Positions 1-11,778 of a DNA stretch of 64,000 nucleotides are shown piece after piece (position 1 is the first letter of the stretch; each line of letters begins with the position of its first letter). This DNA is from Streptomyces sp. CHD11 (GTDB taxonomy: Bacteria; Actinomycetota; Actinomycetes; Streptomycetales; Streptomycetaceae). The DNA lies in NCBI RefSeq assembly GCF_018638295.1, contig NZ_JABTTS010000005.1:62001-126000 (forward strand), in the 5' to 3' direction. Under the pieces are notes generated by a model. It had not been told where the DNA came from. It made no database searches and saw only the letters and a program-made list of their open reading frames with translations. Made by a program: the position numbers and the translations under genes.

Positions 1-2419
<2,419 letters not shown>

Positions 2420-2423
<4 letters not shown>

Positions 2424-4414
2424 CCATCCCTTTTCCGTTCACAGCCGTCGTCGGACAGGACGACCTGCGGCTCGCGCTGCTGCTCAACGCGGTGTCACCG
2501 CAGGTCGGTGGAGTACTCGTCCGAGGTGAGAAGGGCACCGCCAAGTCCACCACCGTGCGGGCGCTTTCGGCGCTGCTGCCGGAAGTCGCGGTGGTGCCCG
2601 GGTGCAGGTTCTCCTGCGACCCGTCGGCGCCCGACCCCGGGTGCCCGGACGGGCCGCACGAGCGCGGGGGCGGTGCCGGGCGGCCCGCCCGGATGGTCGA
2701 GCTGCCCGTCGGGGCCTCCGAGGACCGGCTGGTGGGCGCGCTCGACATCGAGCGGGCGCTGGCGGAGGGCGTGAAGGCCTTCGAGCCCGGCCTGCTGGCC
2801 GACGCGCACCGCGGGATCCTGTACGTCGACGAGGTCAACCTGCTCCACGACCATCTGGTCGACCTGTTGTTGGACGCGGCCGCCATGGGTGCCTCGTACG
2901 TCGAGCGCGAGGGTGTCTCCGTACGGCATGCGTCGAAGTTCCTGCTCGTCGGGACCATGAACCCCGAGGAGGGCGAGCTGCGGCCGCAGCTCCTCGACCG
3001 GTTCGGCCTCACCGTCGAGGTCGCCGCCTCGCGCGAGCCCGACCAGCGGGTCGAGGTCGTACGGCGGCGGCTCGCGTACGACGACGGCCCCGCCGGGTTC
3101 GCCGCGCGGTGGGCCGGCGAGGAGGCCGCCGCACGGGCGCGGATCGTCGCGGCGCGGGAGCTGTTGCCGTCGGTACGGCTCGGGGAGGGGGCGTTGCGGC
3201 AGATCGCGGCGACCTGTGCGGCCTTCGAGGTGGACGGTATGCGGGCCGACATCGTGATGGCGCGTACGGCGACCGCGCTGGCCGCCTGGGCGGGGCGGAC
3301 GGACGTACTCGCCGAGGATGTGCGGCAGGCCGCGCTGCTGGCCCTCCCCCACCGCCGTCGGCGGAACCCGTTCGACGCGCCTGGGCTCGACGAGGACAAG
3401 CTCGACGAGACGCTGGAGGAGTTCGGGGGCGACGACGATCCCGACACCGATCCTGACGGGCCGGACGGGGGCGGCGGGCAGCCGCCCGCTGAGGGTCCGG
3501 AAGGCCCGGAGGGCGGTGCCGGCACCGAGGCGGAGGCCGGGGAGGCAGGACAGCCCTCGGGGGCCGGTTCCGGTGAGCGGGCTCCGGTGGGCGCCGCCGA
3601 GCCGTTCCGGACGAAGGTGCTGAGCGTGCCCGGGATCGGTGAGGGTGCCGCCGGCCGGCGGTCGAGGGCGCGGACCGAGCACGGGCGGACGACGGGGGCG
3701 CGGCGGCCCAGTGGTGCGCTGACCACGTTGCATCTGGCGGCGACCGTGCGGGCGGCCGCGCCGTATCAGCGGGCGCGGGGCCGGTCGGGGCCCGGGCTGG
3801 TGGTGCGGCGGGACGATCTGCGGCAGGCGACGCGCGAGGGACGCGAGTCCAATCTCGTACTGTTCGTCGTCGACGCCTCCGGGTCCATGGCAGCGCGGCA
3901 GCGGATGGGCGCCGTGAAGGGTGCCGTGGTGTCGCTGCTGCTCGACGCCTACCAGCGGCGGGACAAGGTGGGGCTGGTGACCTTCCGGGGGTCGGCGGCC
4001 GATGTGGCGCTGCCGCCCACGTCGTCGGTGGACGCCGCGGCGGCCCGGCTGGAAGGACTGCCGACCGGTGGGCGGACGCCGCTGGCGGCGGGGCTGCTCA
4101 GGGCGCACGACGTGCTGCGGGTGGAGCGGTTGCGGGACCCCGCGCGGCGGCCACTGGTCGTCGTGGTGACGGACGGGCGGGCGACCGGTGGTCCCGAGCC
4201 GGTGGCGCTGGCCTCGCGTGCGGCGCGGCTGTTCGCGGCCGAGGGGGTCGCTTCGGTGGTCGTGGACTGCGAGTCCGGGCCGGTGCGGCTGGGGCTCGCC
4301 GGGCGGCTGGCCGGTGAGCTGGGCGGCAGTGCCGTGACGCTGGACGAGCTGCGGGCCGACTCGATCGCCGGGCTGGTCAGGGATGTGCAGGGGACTTCGA
4401 GGAGGGCCGCGTAG
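2420..4414 (+). CDS. Fused ChlI/ChlD-type (AAA+ plus VWA) chelatase subunit
   Basis: Predicted ATPase partner of CobN. The 664-residue protein joins an N-terminal AAA+ domain to a C-terminal von Willebrand A domain. Walker A is GEKGTAKST at about residues 36-44 and Walker B is GILYVDEVNLL near 132-142. The two domains are separated by an acidic, Gly/Pro-rich linker at about 330-420, as in BchD/ChlD proteins. The MIDAS metal site DASGSM is near residue 481. Proteobacteria use separate CobS and CobT for cobalt chelation; actinobacteria carry this fused Mg-chelatase-like form instead. The GTG start overlaps the cobN stop and the 3' end overlaps the cobO start by one base, which ties it to cobalamin rather than chlorophyll synthesis. 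Confidence 0.93.
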
Positions 4415-5022
4415 TGCCGAAGGGGCAGCCGAGTGTCGTACCGGACGACGGGCTGACGACCCGGCAGCGGCGCAACCGTCCGCTGGTCGTCGTGCACACG
4501 GGCATCGGCAAGGGGAAGTCGACCGCCGCGTTCGGGCTCGCCCTGCGGGCCTGGAACCAGGGGTGGCCGATCGGGGTGTTCCAGTTCGTCAAGTCGGCGA
4601 AGTGGAAGGTCGGCGAGGAGAACGCGCTGCGGGTGCTCGGTGCCTCCGGCGAGGGCGGCTCCGTCGACTGGCACAAGATGGGCGAGGGCTGGTCGTGGAT
4701 CCAGCGCGATCCGCGGGGGGACGACCTCAGCAACGAGGAGAAGGCCCGCGAGGGCTGGGAGCAGGTCAAGCGGGACCTCGCAGCCGAGACGTACCGGCTG
4801 TACGTGCTCGACGAGTTCGCGTACCCGATGCACTGGGGGTGGGTGGACACCGACGAGGTGGTGTCCGTGCTGCGGGAGCGGCCGGGAACGCAGCATGTGG
4901 TGATCACGGGACGGAACGCGCCGGAGAAGCTGGTCGGGGTCGCCGACCTCGTGACCGACATGTCCAAGGTGAAGCACCCCATGGACGTGGGGCAGAAGGG
5001 GCAGAGAGGCATCGAGTGGTGA
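4414..5022 (+). CDS. cobO: Cob(I)yrinic acid a,c-diamide adenosyltransferase
   Basis: Transfers the 5'-deoxyadenosyl group from ATP to reduced corrinoid. The protein is 202 residues, the usual CobO/BtuR length, with the P-loop HTGIGKGKSTAA at residues 28-39. The conserved segment RLYVLDEFAYPMHWGWVD and the C-terminal VADLVTDMSKVKHP are typical of the CobA/CobO/BtuR family. The ATG overlaps the last base of the chelatase subunit gene, and the stop overlaps the GTG of cobB, so the gene sits inside a translationally coupled run. Confidence 0.95.
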   Translation: MPKGQPSVVPDDGLTTRQRRNRPLVVVHTGIGKGKSTAAFGLALRAWNQGWPIGVFQFVKSAKWKVGEENALRVLGASGEGGSVDWHKMGEGWSWIQRDPRGDDLSNEEKAREGWEQVKRDLAAETYRLYVLDEFAYPMHWGWVDTDEVVSVLRERPGTQHVVITGRNAPEKLVGVADLVTDMSKVKHPMDVGQKGQRGIEW

Positions 5023-6476
5023 ACTCCGTCCCTCGGCTGGTGATCGCCGCGCCCGCGTCGGGCAGTGGCAAGACCACCGTCGCCACCGGGTTGATGGCCG
5101 CGCTGTCCGCGCGGGGGTTCGCCGTGTCTCCGCACAAGGTGGGGCCCGACTACATCGATCCCGGGTACCACTGCCTGGCCACCGGGCGGGTGGGGCGGAA
5201 CCTCGACGCGTATCTGTGCGGTCCGGAGCTGGTGGCTCCGCTGTTCGCGCACGGCGCGCGGGGGTGTGACGTCGCCGTCGTCGAGGGGGCGATGGGGCTG
5301 TACGACGGGGCCGCGGGGGAAGGGGAGCTGGCCTCGACCGCGCAGGTCGCCAAGCTGCTGCGGGCGCCGGTCGTGCTGGTCGTGGACGCGTCGTCGCAGT
5401 CGCGGTCGGTGGCGGCGCTGGTACACGGGTTCGTGAGCTGGGATCCGGAGGTGCGGATCGGGGGCGTGATCCTGAACAAGGTCGCCTCGGACCGGCACGA
5501 GGAATTGTTGCGGCAGGCGCTGGAGTCCGTGGGGGTGCCGGCGCTCGGTGCCTTGCGGCGGGCCCGGCAGGTCGATGTGCCGTCGCGGCACTTGGGGCTG
5601 GTGCCCGTGGCCGAGCGGGGGGCCGCTGCTGTCGAGGCCGTCTCGGCGATGGGCGCGCAGGTGGCTGACGGGTGTGATCTGTCGGCGTTGGTCGCGCTTG
5701 CGCGCAGTGCGGGGTCCCTGGCGGGTGCGGGGTGGGACGCGGGTGCGGCTCTGGTTTCGTCACCCCCGCCGCCCCTTCCCGTCCCCTCCCCGAGGGCTCT
5801 GCCCCCGGACCCCCGTTCGGCCCTCGACGGGCCTCGCCCTCGAACGCCGGACGGGCTGGATCGCGCCGGGCGAGCCGTGCGAGTGGCCGTCGCGGGTGGG
5901 AGCGCCTTCAGCTTCTCGTACGCCGAGCATGCCGAGTTGCTCTCCGCTGCCGGGGCCGAGGTGGTCGTCTTCGACCCGTTGCGGGACGAGGAACTGCCCG
6001 AGGGGACGGCCGGGCTGGTCGTCGGTGGCGGATTTCCCGAGGTGTACGCCTCCGAGCTGTCCGCCAACGAGTCGCTGCGGAAGGCCGTCTGCGAACTGGC
6101 CCTCGCCGGGGCTCCAGTCGCCGCCGAGTGCGCCGGGCTGCTGTATCTGTGCCGGGAGCTGGACGGGCTGCCCATGTGCGGGGTGCTGGACGCCTCCGCG
6201 CGGATGGCGGAGCGGCTGACCCTCGGGTACCGGGACGCCGTCGCGGTGAGCGACAGCGCGCTCGCCGCCGCGGGGACGCGGATGCGCGGGCACGAGTTCC
6301 ACCGGACCGTGGTCGAGCCGGGGGCCGGGGACGCTCCCGCCTGGGGGATGCGGGCGCCCGAGCGGCGTGTGGAGGGATTCGTGGAGCGCGGTGTGCACGC
6401 GAGCTATCTGCACACGCACTGGGCGTCCGAGCCCGGTGTCGCCCGTCGGTTCGTGGAGAGGTGCCGCACATCATGA
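5019..6476 (+). CDS. cobB: Hydrogenobyrinate/cobyrinate a,c-diamide synthase
   Basis: Glutamine-dependent amidation of the a and c side chains of the corrin ring. The GTG at 5019 overlaps the cobO stop and directly precedes the ATP-binding stretch APASGSGKTT at residues 9-18. The C-terminal class-I glutamine amidotransferase domain carries the nucleophile Cys in AAECAGLLYL and a late His in GHEFHRTVVEP. The protein is 485 residues. Between the two domains (about residues 247-286) lies a Pro/Arg-rich linker encoded by DNA that matches a Streptomyces intergenic repeat (see the repeat entry at 5759). Both catalytic domains look intact, so the enzyme is probably functional. The stop overlaps the cobI ATG. 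Confidence 0.93.
   Translation: MNSVPRLVIAAPASGSGKTTVATGLMAALSARGFAVSPHKVGPDYIDPGYHCLATGRVGRNLDAYLCGPELVAPLFAHGARGCDVAVVEGAMGLYDGAAGEGELASTAQVAKLLRAPVVLVVDASSQSRSVAALVHGFVSWDPEVRIGGVILNKVASDRHEELLRQALESVGVPALGALRRARQVDVPSRHLGLVPVAERGAAAVEAVSAMGAQVADGCDLSALVALARSAGSLAGAGWDAGAALVSSPPPPLPVPSPRALPPDPRSALDGPRPRTPDGLDRAGRAVRVAVAGGSAFSFSYAEHAELLSAAGAEVVVFDPLRDEELPEGTAGLVVGGGFPEVYASELSANESLRKAVCELALAGAPVAAECAGLLYLCRELDGLPMCGVLDASARMAERLTLGYRDAVAVSDSALAAAGTRMRGHEFHRTVVEPGAGDAPAWGMRAPERRVEGFVERGVHASYLHTHWASEPGVARRFVERCRTS
5759..5860 (+). repeat. Streptomyces-type dispersed repeat inside cobB
   Basis: The block begins with a 22-nt string that recurs exactly at 14345-14366; its core is CCGCCGCCCCTTCCCGTCCC. 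It then runs through GAGGGCTCTGCCCCCGGACC to GAACGCCGGACGGGCTGGA. From memory this is a very common Streptomyces intergenic repeat. Here it is read in frame as the linker between the two CobB domains and contains no stop codon. The right arm that makes the 14345 copy a hairpin is missing. Confidence 0.7.
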
Positions 6477-7201
6477 GCAGGCTGATCGGGGTGGGCGTCG
6501 GGCCCGGGGATCCGGAGCTGGTGACCGTCAAGGGGGTCAACGCGCTGCGGGCCGCGGATGTCGTGGTCGTACCCGTGATGGACAGCGGCGAGCGGGGGCG
6601 GGCCGAGGCGACGGTGCTGCACCACGTGCCCGCCGGGAAGGTCGTCCGGGTGGTGTTCGCGCTGAACGAGCGGACCGACCGGGCGCGGCGCGAGGCGGCC
6701 TGGGACGCCGCCGGTGAGCGGGTCGCGGGGCTGCTGCGGGAGCACCGTGCCGTCGCCTTCGCGACCATCGGGGACCCCAACGTGTACTCGACGTTCACGT
6801 ATCTCGCGCAGACCCTCGTGGCGCTGGTGCCGGACACCGTGGTCGAGACCGTTCCGGGGATCACCGCCATGCAGGAGCTCGCGGCGCGTTCCGGTGCCGT
6901 GCTGACCGAGGGGACCGAGCCGCTCACGCTGGTTCCGGTGACCGCGGGGGCCGCCGTGCTCAAGGACGCCCTGGCCGGGCCCGGGACCGTCGTCGCGTAC
7001 AAGTTCGGGCGGCAGGCCGGTGAGGTCGCCGAGGCGCTGCGGGAGACCGGGCGGATCGGTGACGCGGTGTGGGGGTCGGCGCTCGGGCTGCCGGAGGAGT
7101 CGGTGCGGCCGGCCGCCGAGCTGGACGGGGCGCCGCTGCCGTATCTGTCGACGCTCATCGCACCGCCCCGGCGCGACGGCGGGCGGGGCGGCAAACTGTG
7201 A
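6473..7201 (+). CDS. cobI: Precorrin-2 C20-methyltransferase
   Basis: SAM-dependent methylation of C20 of the tetrapyrrole. The protein is 242 residues, with the family opening GVGVGPGDPELVTVKGVNAL, the central TIGDPNVYSTFTYLA and the PGITAMQELAA motif. This pattern separates CobI/CbiL from other corrin methylases. The ATG overlaps the cobB stop (ATGA). Only 17 bp separate its stop from the end of the convergent ZIP transporter gene, and no clear terminator hairpin was seen in that gap. Confidence 0.93.
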   Translation: MSRLIGVGVGPGDPELVTVKGVNALRAADVVVVPVMDSGERGRAEATVLHHVPAGKVVRVVFALNERTDRARREAAWDAAGERVAGLLREHRAVAFATIGDPNVYSTFTYLAQTLVALVPDTVVETVPGITAMQELAARSGAVLTEGTEPLTLVPVTAGAAVLKDALAGPGTVVAYKFGRQAGEVAEALRETGRIGDAVWGSALGLPEESVRPAAELDGAPLPYLSTLIAPPRRDGGRGGKL

Positions 7202-7218
7202 GCCGGTCCGGTCCGTGC

Positions 7219-7947
7219 TCAGTGCACGGCGCCCACCACCAGCCAGATGAACAGCACGCCCGCGACCGTGCACAGCAGGGTGGAACGGGCCGGGTGCTCG
7301 TGGTGGGCCTCGGGCAGGATCTCGGCCGCCGCGATGTAGAGCAGGGCGCCGCCGAACAGGCCGAGGTAGCCGCCGAGCAGCGGTTCCGGGATGGTGAAGA
7401 ACAGCGTGGACGCCGCGCCGGCCACCGGTGCCGCCGCGGCGGCGAACAGCATCGCCAGCGCGCGGCGGCGGGCGTTCCCGTAGACGCGCGTGAGGGTGTA
7501 CGTGTTGAAGCCGTCCGCGAAGTCGTGGGCGATGACGGCCACCGCGACGGCGGCGCCCATACCGCCGCCGACCTGGAAGGCCGCGCCGATCGCCACGCCG
7601 TCCATGGCGCTGTGGCCGACCATCGCGGCAGCGGCGGTGAGACCCATTTCGGGGGTTCGGCCGTTGCCCTCCCCGGCGCCGTGGGCGGCCTGCCGGTGGG
7701 CCAGCAGGCGTTCCACCAGATGGGCGAGCAGGAAGCCGCCCACGAAGAGCAGCAGGGCCGCCGGTACCCCGTGCACCTCGGCACCGGCCGCCTCCAGGGA
7801 CTCCGGGAGGAGTTCCAGGCCGACGACGCCGAGCATCAGGCCGCCTGCCAGGCCCAGCACCAGGTGGCGGCGGTCGGTCACGCGGTGCGCCGACCAGCCG
7901 CCGGCCAGCGTCATCAGGAACGCGCCGAGCGCGACGAGGACCGCCAT
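7219..7947 (-). CDS. ZIP-family divalent metal transporter
   Basis: Integral membrane protein of 242 residues, predicted to import a divalent cation (Zn2+, and in some members Co2+, Ni2+, Mn2+ or Fe2+). Several hydrophobic segments are visible from the N-terminus (MAVLVALGAFLMTLAGG) onward. The ZIP signature helices are present: GHSAMDGVAIGAAF and HDFADGFNTYT supply the intramembrane metal-binding His and Asp residues, and AAAEILPEAHHEHP ends the next helix. The first Met of the membrane domain (7947) was chosen; an upstream in-frame extension would add a basic, low-complexity N-terminus. The gene interrupts the cob cluster on the opposite strand and diverges from cobM, so cobalt supply is a reasonable guess but is not proven. 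Confidence 0.85.
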   Translation of the reverse strand: MAVLVALGAFLMTLAGGWSAHRVTDRRHLVLGLAGGLMLGVVGLELLPESLEAAGAEVHGVPAALLLFVGGFLLAHLVERLLAHRQAAHGAGEGNGRTPEMGLTAAAAMVGHSAMDGVAIGAAFQVGGGMGAAVAVAVIAHDFADGFNTYTLTRVYGNARRRALAMLFAAAAAPVAGAASTLFFTIPEPLLGGYLGLFGGALLYIAAAEILPEAHHEHPARSTLLCTVAGVLFIWLVVGAVH

Positions 7948-8045
7948 GTGTTCTTCGTATCCGATCGGCGGCCGGTCGCGCACGCGTGACAGCCGCCCAC
8001 CGCCCACTTCTTGATCCCGTGACCCGCAGGAGAGGACCCCATCCC

Positions 8046-8864
8046 ATGGCCGACGCCACCACCGGCAAGGTGACCTTCGTCGGGGCCGGCCCCGGCGCCG
8101 CCGATCTGCTGACGTTCCGTGCCGCGCGGGCCATCGCCGAGGCCGATGTGGTGATCTGGGCCGCCAGCCTGGTGCAGGAGGAGGTCCTGCGGCACGCGCG
8201 CGAGGACGCCGAGATCCTCGACTCGGCGACGATGTCCCTGGAGGACGTGGTGGCCGTCTACGGGCGGGCCCACGCGGACGGGCTGCGAATCGCCCGGATC
8301 CATTCCGGTGACCCGGCGCTGTGGGGCGGGACGCAGGAGCAGGTCGACCGGTGTGCGGAGCTCGGTCTCGCGACGGAGATCGTGCCCGGTGTGTCGTCGT
8401 TCTCAGCCGTCGCGGCGATCGCGGGGCGGGAGCTGACCATTCCCGAGGTGGCGCAGTCGGTCGTGCTGACCCGGCTCGGCGGGGGCAAGACACCGATGCC
8501 CCCGGGCGAGGAGGTCCGCGAGTTCGCGCGGCACGGCACCACCATGGCGGTCTTCCTGTCGGCCGCCCGCAGCGGGCAGCTGGTGCGGGAACTGCTGGAG
8601 GGCGGCTACCCGACGGCCACCCCGGTCGTCGTCGCGTACCAGGCGACCTGGCCGGAGGAACTGGTCGTGAGGTGCACGATCGGCACGCTGGAGGAGACGG
8701 TCAAGGAACACCGGCTGTGGAAGCACACGCTGTTCCTGGTCGGTCCGGCGCTGGACGCGCACGGCACACGGTCGCATCTGTACCACCCGGGTCACTTCCA
8801 CGGCTTCCGCAAGGCGGATCCGCAGGCGCGCCGTGCGCTGCGTTCGCGGGGTGCGAGCACATGA
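8046..8864 (+). CDS. cobM: Precorrin-4 C11-methyltransferase
   Basis: SAM-dependent methylation at C11 (CobM/CbiF). The protein is 272 residues, with VTFVGAGPGAADLLTFRAAR at the N-terminus, the HSGDPALWGGTQEQ motif and the VPGVSSFSAVAA motif. LTRLGGGKTPMP is also typical of this family. The ATG at 8046 follows AGGAGAGGACC at good spacing. It restarts the plus-strand cob run after the inverted ZIP gene and must have its own promoter in the roughly 98-bp divergent gap, where no cobalamin riboswitch was recognised. The stop overlaps the cobL start. Confidence 0.94.
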   Translation: MADATTGKVTFVGAGPGAADLLTFRAARAIAEADVVIWAASLVQEEVLRHAREDAEILDSATMSLEDVVAVYGRAHADGLRIARIHSGDPALWGGTQEQVDRCAELGLATEIVPGVSSFSAVAAIAGRELTIPEVAQSVVLTRLGGGKTPMPPGEEVREFARHGTTMAVFLSAARSGQLVRELLEGGYPTATPVVVAYQATWPEELVVRCTIGTLEETVKEHRLWKHTLFLVGPALDAHGTRSHLYHPGHFHGFRKADPQARRALRSRGAST

Positions 8865-10096
8865 TCACCGTCGTCGGGACCGGGACCGGGGCGGCGGTCG
8901 ATGCCCGGGTGACGGCGGGGGCGGAGCTGGTCGTGGGCGGGCGGCGGCATCTGGACGCCGTACGGCTGCCGGAGGGGGCCGAACGCATCGTGCTCGGGCC
9001 GCTGGCGCCCGCGCTCGACACCATCGGGACGTACGTCGCCGAGGAGCGGCCGGTGCTGGTGCTGGCGTCCGGTGATCCGGGGTTCTTCGGGATCGTGCGG
9101 GCTCTGGCCGAGCGGTTCGGGCCGGAGCGGCTCGATGTACGGCCAGGTGTCCCGTCCGTGGCCGCCGCGTTCGCGCGGGCCGGGCTGGCGTGGGACGACG
9201 CCGTGGTGGTGAGCGCGCACGGCAGGGACACGCGTACGGCGGTGAATCTCTGCCGGGCGTTCCCGAAGGTGGCCGTGCTGACGGGTCCCGGGGCGGGTCC
9301 GGCCGAGCTGGGGGCGGCGCTGCGGAACACCGCTCGGGTGCTGGTCGTCGCCACCGCGCTGGGTTCCGCCGGGGAGCGGGTGGAGCGGGTGACGCCCGCC
9401 GGGGCCGCCGCGCGTGACTGGGGTGCGGCGGTGAGTGTGGTGCTGTGCCTGGACGAGGCGCGGGTCGTCGGGCCCGTGCGGACCGTCGCGGGAGGAATCG
9501 GGCAGCCCGCCGGCTGGGCGCTGGACGAGGCGGAGTTCGATCACCGCGACTCCATGATCACCAAGTTCGAGGTGCGGGCCCTGGCCCTGGCCCGGCTGGG
9601 GCCGCGCCCCGGTGAGCTGGTGTGGGACGTCGGCGCGGGATCGGGATCGGTGGCCGTGGAGTGCGCGCGGCTGGGAGCCGCCGTCACCGCCGTCGAGAAG
9701 ACACCGGACGGCGTGCAGCGGATCCGCGCCAACGCCGTCGCGCACGGGGTCGACGTGCGGGTGGTGCACGGCGCGGCGCCCGGGGCGCTGTCCGGACTGG
9801 ACGAGGTCCCGGACGCCGTGTTCGTCGGCGGCGGGGGACGCGAACTGCCGGCGGTCGTCACCGCGTGCGCGCGGCGGGCGCGGCGGGCGGTCGTCGTCGC
9901 CTTGGCGGCGCTGGACCGGGTCCCGGCGGCCCGCCGGGCGCTGACGGAAGCCGGTCTCTCCTGCGAGGCGGTGCTGGTGCAGTCGTCGCGGCTCGCTCCG
10001 CTGCCGGGCGACGTGACCCGGCTGGCGGCCGCCAATCCGGTTTTCCTGCTGTGGGGCATCCGGCCTCCGGCGCACAGTGAAGGAGCTGCCCAGTGA
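8861..10096 (+). CDS. cobL: Precorrin-6Y C5,15-methyltransferase (decarboxylating), CbiE-CbiT fusion
   Basis: Bifunctional enzyme methylating C5 and C15 and decarboxylating the acetate side chain at C12. The 411 residues hold an N-terminal CbiE-like tetrapyrrole methylase domain (ASGDPGFFG, RPGVPSVAAAFARAGL). The C-terminal CbiT-like Rossmann methylase domain has the SAM-binding motif VWDVGAGSGSVAVE after the family marker MITKFEVRALALARLGP. The ATG overlaps the cobM stop and the stop overlaps the GTG of the next gene, so it lies within a coupled operon. Confidence 0.94.
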   Translation: MITVVGTGTGAAVDARVTAGAELVVGGRRHLDAVRLPEGAERIVLGPLAPALDTIGTYVAEERPVLVLASGDPGFFGIVRALAERFGPERLDVRPGVPSVAAAFARAGLAWDDAVVVSAHGRDTRTAVNLCRAFPKVAVLTGPGAGPAELGAALRNTARVLVVATALGSAGERVERVTPAGAAARDWGAAVSVVLCLDEARVVGPVRTVAGGIGQPAGWALDEAEFDHRDSMITKFEVRALALARLGPRPGELVWDVGAGSGSVAVECARLGAAVTAVEKTPDGVQRIRANAVAHGVDVRVVHGAAPGALSGLDEVPDAVFVGGGGRELPAVVTACARRARRAVVVALAALDRVPAARRALTEAGLSCEAVLVQSSRLAPLPGDVTRLAAANPVFLLWGIRPPAHSEGAAQ

Positions 10097-11778
10097 TCGG
10101 CCTCATCTCCGCCACCGCGGCGGGAGCGGCGGCACGGGACCGGCTGGCCGCGGCGTGGCCGGACCGTACCCGCGTCTACGCGGGACGTCCCGTGCCGGAC
10201 GCCGTGCGGGCGGCGTTCGCCGAGTGCGAGCAGCTCGTGTGCTTTCTCGCCACGGGGGCCGTGGTCCGGCTGGTGGCGCCGCTGCTCGGCGACAAGGCGG
10301 ACGATCCGGGCGTGGTCTGTGTCGACGAGGGCGGACGCTTCGCCGTGTCGCTGGTGGGCGGGCACGGGGGCGGGGCGAACGAACTCGCCCGCGCGGTCGG
10401 CGAGGTGCTGGGGGCGCGGCCCGTGGTGACGACGGCGACGGACGCGGTCCGGCTGCCCGGTCTGGACACGCTCGGTCTGCCGGTGGAGGGGAACGTCGCC
10501 GCCGTGTCCCGGGCCCTGCTCGACCGCGAGGCGGTCGCGTTGCGCGCCGAGGTGAGCTGGCCGCTGCCGCCGCTGCCGGTCGCGGAGGAGGGGGCGTACA
10601 CGATCCGCGTCACGGACCGGCTGCACGCGCCGGGTGAGCGGGAGGTGGTGCTCCGGCCGCCGACGCTCGTCGTCGGGGTGGGTGCCTCGAGGGGCGCGCC
10701 CGTCGAGGAGGTGCTCGGCCTGATCGAGGAGGCCCTGCGCACGGCCGGTCTGTCGGCGGCGTCGGTCGCCGCTCTGGCCACCGTGGACGCCAAGGCGGGC
10801 GAGCCCGGCATCGTGGCGGCGGCCCGGCGGCTCGGGGTGCCCGTGGTGACGTACTCCGCCGGGGAGCTGGCGCGCGTCGAGGTGCCCAACCCCTCCGAAG
10901 CACCGCTGGCCGCCGTCGGCACCCCGTCGGTCGCGGAGGCCGCCGCGCTGGTCGGCGGGGGCGAACTCCTGGTACCCAAGCGGAAGTCGGCGGGGCGGCC
11001 CGCGATGGCGACCTGCGCGGTCGTACGGCGTCCGGGGCGGGGGCGGCTCGCGCTGGTCGGGCTGGGGCCCGGTGCGCGGGATCTGCTCACCCCGCGGGCG
11101 AAGGCCGAACTGCGGCGCGCCTCCGTACTGGTGGGGCTCGACCAGTACGTCGACCAGATCCGCGATCTGCTGCGCCCCGGCACCCGGGTCCTGGAGTCCG
11201 GTCTCGGGGCGGAGGAGGAGCGGGCCCGTACCGCCGTCGCCGAGGCCCGGCGCGGGCAGGCGGTGGCGCTGATCGGCAGCGGGGACGCGGGGGTGTACGC
11301 GATGGCCTCCCCGGCGCTCGCGGAGGCGTCCGACGACATCGACGTGGTCGGGGTGCCCGGTGTGACGGCGGCGCTGGCGGCCGGGGCGATCCTGGGGGCG
11401 CCGCTGGGCCACGACCATGTGTCGGTCAGCCTGTCCGACCTGCACACACCGTGGGAGGTCATCGAACGGCGGGTGCGCGCGGCGGCGGAGGCGGACCTCG
11501 TGGTGACGTTCTACAACCCGCGCAGCCGGGGCCGTGACTGGCAGCTTCCGACGGCTCTCGCGATCCTCGCGGAGCACCGGGACCCGGCGACACCGGTCGG
11601 GGTGGTGCGCAACGCCTCCCGGACGGACGAGTCGAGCCGGCTCACCACACTGGCCGCGCTGGATCCGGCGACGGTCGACATGATGACGGTCGTGACCGTG
11701 GGCAACACGGCGACCCGTGAGATCGCGGGGCGCATGGTCACCCCGCGCGGCTACCGCTGGCAGGAGGAGTCACGGTGA
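10093..11778 (+). CDS. CbiG-CobJ (CbiH) fusion: cobalt-precorrin-5A hydrolase / precorrin-3B C17-methyltransferase
   Basis: The 561-residue protein has an N-terminal CbiG-like region. It includes LVCFLATGAVVRLVAPLL, VSLVGGHGGGANELAR, and a C-terminal CbiG domain with GVGASRGAPVEEV and AALATVDAKAGEPG. It is followed from about residue 315 by a complete CobJ/CbiH methylase (LALVGLGPGARDLLTPRAK, GSGDAGVYAMA, VPGVTAALAAGA, VVTFYNPRSRGR). CobJ methylates C17 with ring contraction; CbiG opens the delta-lactone in the early-cobalt route. The GTG at 10093 overlaps the cobL stop and follows AAGGAGCTGCCCA. Such fusions are known in actinobacteria. Confidence 0.92.
   Translation: MIGLISATAAGAAARDRLAAAWPDRTRVYAGRPVPDAVRAAFAECEQLVCFLATGAVVRLVAPLLGDKADDPGVVCVDEGGRFAVSLVGGHGGGANELARAVGEVLGARPVVTTATDAVRLPGLDTLGLPVEGNVAAVSRALLDREAVALRAEVSWPLPPLPVAEEGAYTIRVTDRLHAPGEREVVLRPPTLVVGVGASRGAPVEEVLGLIEEALRTAGLSAASVAALATVDAKAGEPGIVAAARRLGVPVVTYSAGELARVEVPNPSEAPLAAVGTPSVAEAAALVGGGELLVPKRKSAGRPAMATCAVVRRPGRGRLALVGLGPGARDLLTPRAKAELRRASVLVGLDQYVDQIRDLLRPGTRVLESGLGAEEERARTAVAEARRGQAVALIGSGDAGVYAMASPALAEASDDIDVVGVPGVTAALAAGAILGAPLGHDHVSVSLSDLHTPWEVIERRVRAAAEADLVVTFYNPRSRGRDWQLPTALAILAEHRDPATPVGVVRNASRTDESSRLTTLAALDPATVDMMTVVTVGNTATREIAGRMVTPRGYRWQEESR

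Noticed and set aside
2495..4108. Very long antisense open frame opposite the chelatase subunit gene
   Set aside because: Arg/Pro/Gly-rich with no domain; a shadow caused by high GC. The same holds for other long antisense frames opposite clear genes.
7948..8045. Possible cobalamin riboswitch before cobM
   Set aside because: The gap is under 100 nt and the conserved B12-box was not seen. A riboswitch may precede the operon outside the window.
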